A DNA stretch of 6,063 bases, from contig SLFF01000362.1 in assembly GCA_007124395.1 (NCBI GenBank), forward strand, positions 1-6,063. Reading direction: 5' to 3'. The notes beneath the pieces are model-generated. The model worked only from the letters and a program-made list of their open reading frames with translations. It was not told the origin of the DNA and did not search any database. A program made the translations under genes and the position numbers. Each line of letters opens with the position of its first letter. Position 1 is the stretch's first letter. The DNA comes from Thermomicrobiaceae bacterium. GTDB taxonomy: Bacteria > Chloroflexota > Chloroflexia > Thermomicrobiales > Thermomicrobiaceae. Positions 4,573 through 6,063 of this stretch are shown piece by piece.

Positions 4573-6063
4573 CTATCCGGCGATATACGACGCCAGATGT
4601 TGCCCGGTGAGTGTCGAGCGGTCGGCCACGAGGGTGGCGGGGGTGCCCTCGAAGACAATCTGTCCGCCATCATGTCCGGCGCCCGGTCCGAGATCGATAA
4701 TCCAGTCGGCATGAGCCATGACGGCCTGGTGATGTTCGATGACGATGACCGACTTGCCGTAATCGACCAGTTGATCGAGTAGCCCCAGCAGGTGGGCGAC
4801 GTCAGCCAGGTGCAGTCCGGTGGTCGGTTCGTCCAGAACGTAGATGCCACCGTCCTGTCCCATGTGCGTGGCCAGTTTCAGGCGCTGGCGCTCACCACCG
4901 GAGAGGGTGGTCAGTGGCTGCCCGATCTTGATGTAGCCGAGACCGACGTCTGAGAGTCGGGTAAGGATCTTGTGCGCAGCTGGGGTTCGGGCGTCGCCAT
5001 TTTCGAAGAATTGGAGGGCTTCGGAAACGGACATCTCCAGGACCTCGCTGATGTCCTTGCCGCCTAATTTGTAATCGAGAACTGACGCCTCGAATCGTTT
5101 GCCTTCGCATTCCTCACAGGTACTGGAGACCGTGGCCATCATTCCGAGATCGGTGTAGATCACACCGGCGCCGTTGCAGGCTGGGCAGGCGCCTTCTGAG
5201 TTGGCGCTGAACAGGCCCGGCTTCACCCCATTGGTCTTTGCGAAGGCCTTGCGAATCGGATCGAGCAGGCCGGTATAGGTCGCCGGGTTGCTCCGACGGG
5301 ATCCCCGGATCGCGGTCTGATCGATGGAGACTACACCTTCGCTGGCGGGAATCGACCCATGAATCAGCGAGCTCTTCCCGGAGCCGGCTACCCCGGTCAC
5401 CACCACCATCACGCCGAGTGGAACATCGACATCGACACGCTTGAGATTGTGGCGATCTGCTCCCCGTATCTCCAGCGACCCGTTCGGCGTACGAACCGTT
5501 TGCTTGAGTGCCACGCGATCTCCGAAATGGTGGCCGGTCAGCGTGTTGCCAGTCAGGAGTCCCTCGATGTCCCCCTCATAGCAGACCGTGCCGCCTGCGG
5601 TACCGGCTCCAGGTCCGAGATCGACGATGTGATCGGCAATCGCGATGGTTTCAGGCTCATGCTCAACGACGAGCACGGTATTGCCTTTATCCCGCAATCG
5701 CAGGAGCAGATTGTTCATTCGCCGGATGTCGTGCGGATGCATGCCGGTGGTTGGTTCATCGAACACATAGGTGATGTCGGTCAGCGATGAGCCGATGTGA
5801 CGGATGAGCTTCGTGCGCTGCGCCTCGCCACCAGACAACGAACCCGACGAGCGATCCAGCGACAGGTACCCGAGCCCGATTTCCACGAACGAATCGAGTG
5901 TGTGCTGCAGGCCGGACAGCAGCGGTGTGACCGAAGGCTTCTGGATGCCTCGAATCCACTGAGCCAGTTCACTAATCTGCATCGAACACACTTCGGCGAT
6001 GCTGTGGCCATTGATCTTCGACGCCCTCGCCACGTCGCTCAGTCGGGTACCGTCGCAGTCCGG
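4573..6063 (-). CDS. UvrA-like ABC ATPase (UvrA2/DrrC-type paralogue), 5' end outside window
   Basis: UvrA-family proteins are dimeric cytoplasmic ABC ATPases that sense distorted DNA in nucleotide excision repair; UvrA2-type paralogues are instead linked to tolerance of DNA-binding drugs. The visible ~496 codons are the C-terminal two thirds and start inside the PDCDGTRL motif at the right edge; the frame is open to position 6063, so the GTG at 6033 is not the start. In order: ABC signature of the first cassette LSGGEAQR (5838-5815), its Walker B FDEPTTG (5763-5743), Walker A of the second cassette GVAGSGKSS (5394-5368), the UvrA zinc finger C-x2-C-x19-C-x2-C (5187-5107), second signature LSGGERQR (4905-4882) and second Walker B LDEPTTG (~4836-4816). 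It ends LTGQHLASYIAG. All catalytic motifs in view are intact. Phrases such as SKINGHSIAEVCSMQISELAQW and HTLDSFVEIGLGYLSLDR are those I remember from the shorter (~750-800 residue) paralogues of Actinobacteria and Chloroflexota rather than canonical UvrA. The decisive region, presence or absence of the UvrB-binding domain, lies outside the window. Confidence 0.9.
   Translation of the reverse strand, partial: PDCDGTRLSDVARASKINGHSIAEVCSMQISELAQWIRGIQKPSVTPLLSGLQHTLDSFVEIGLGYLSLDRSSGSLSGGEAQRTKLIRHIGSSLTDITYVFDEPTTGMHPHDIRRMNNLLLRLRDKGNTVLVVEHEPETIAIADHIVDLGPGAGTAGGTVCYEGDIEGLLTGNTLTGHHFGDRVALKQTVRTPNGSLEIRGADRHNLKRVDVDVPLGVMVVVTGVAGSGKSSLIHGSIPASEGVVSIDQTAIRGSRRSNPATYTGLLDPIRKAFAKTNGVKPGLFSANSEGACPACNGAGVIYTDLGMMATVSSTCEECEGKRFEASVLDYKLGGKDISEVLEMSVSEALQFFENGDARTPAAHKILTRLSDVGLGYIKIGQPLTTLSGGERQRLKLATHMGQDGGIYVLDEPTTGLHLADVAHLLGLLDQLVDYGKSVIVIEHHQAVMAHADWIIDLGPGAGHDGGQIVFEGTPATLVADRSTLTGQHLASYIAG

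Noticed and set aside
3993..4850. A 285-codon minus-strand open frame as one protein
   Set aside because: From 4850 to 4573 it is an out-of-frame shadow of the uvrA-like gene (Ser/Arg/Pro-rich). Only its segment 4292-4143 carries real LLM motifs, and after that it leaves the true frame. It is not one gene.
1..6063. CRISPR array, tRNA, rRNA, insertion sequence or toxin-antitoxin pair
   Set aside because: No regularly spaced repeats, cloverleaf, transposase motif, terminal inverted repeats or paired small genes could be seen anywhere in the window.

Overview
The window looks like ordinary bacterial chromosome, roughly 55-60 % GC, with short intergenic gaps. The best guess is a member of Chloroflexota (Thermomicrobia-like). 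This rests on remembered resemblance of the UvrA-like protein, and of the secreted-protein remnant beside it, to proteins common in that phylum. It is an inference from protein flavour, not from a marker gene.

Layout from left to right. Positions 1-510 hold no convincing gene. The first ~250 bases are GC-rich, then GC falls sharply to about 36 % (301-480), and this AT-rich stretch leads into a gene for an unrecognised protein of about 167 residues (518-1021, +). After a 237-bp gap containing a hairpin and a perfect TATAAT box comes the main gene of the window (1259-2974, +). It encodes a two-domain protein with an N-terminal HAD-type phosphatase fused to a HerA/DUF87-like P-loop ATPase. A long inverted repeat at 3002-3042 separates it from a convergent hsp20 small heat-shock gene (3100-3537, -), which has an excellent ribosome binding site.

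The right half is on the minus strand. A UvrA-paralogue gene (4573 to beyond 6063) enters from the right edge and ends intact. Directly behind its stop codon lies a graveyard of gene pieces. One is a 5'-truncated secreted protein of a type seen in Chloroflexota. The other is two separate pieces of a luciferase-like flavin-dependent monooxygenase (LLM), its middle deleted and its frames shifted. A near-ideal intrinsic terminator (3919-3952) follows and probably once closed the LLM gene or operon.

There is no clear multi-gene pathway. The shared flavour is stress and maintenance (Hsp20, UvrA-like ATPase, HAD-ATPase fusion), but nothing in the sequence shows that these genes are co-regulated. 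No CRISPR array, tRNA, rRNA, transposase or phage gene was seen. The most interesting items are the HAD-ATPase fusion, the decayed gene cluster behind uvrA, and the orphan protein with its AT-rich leader.
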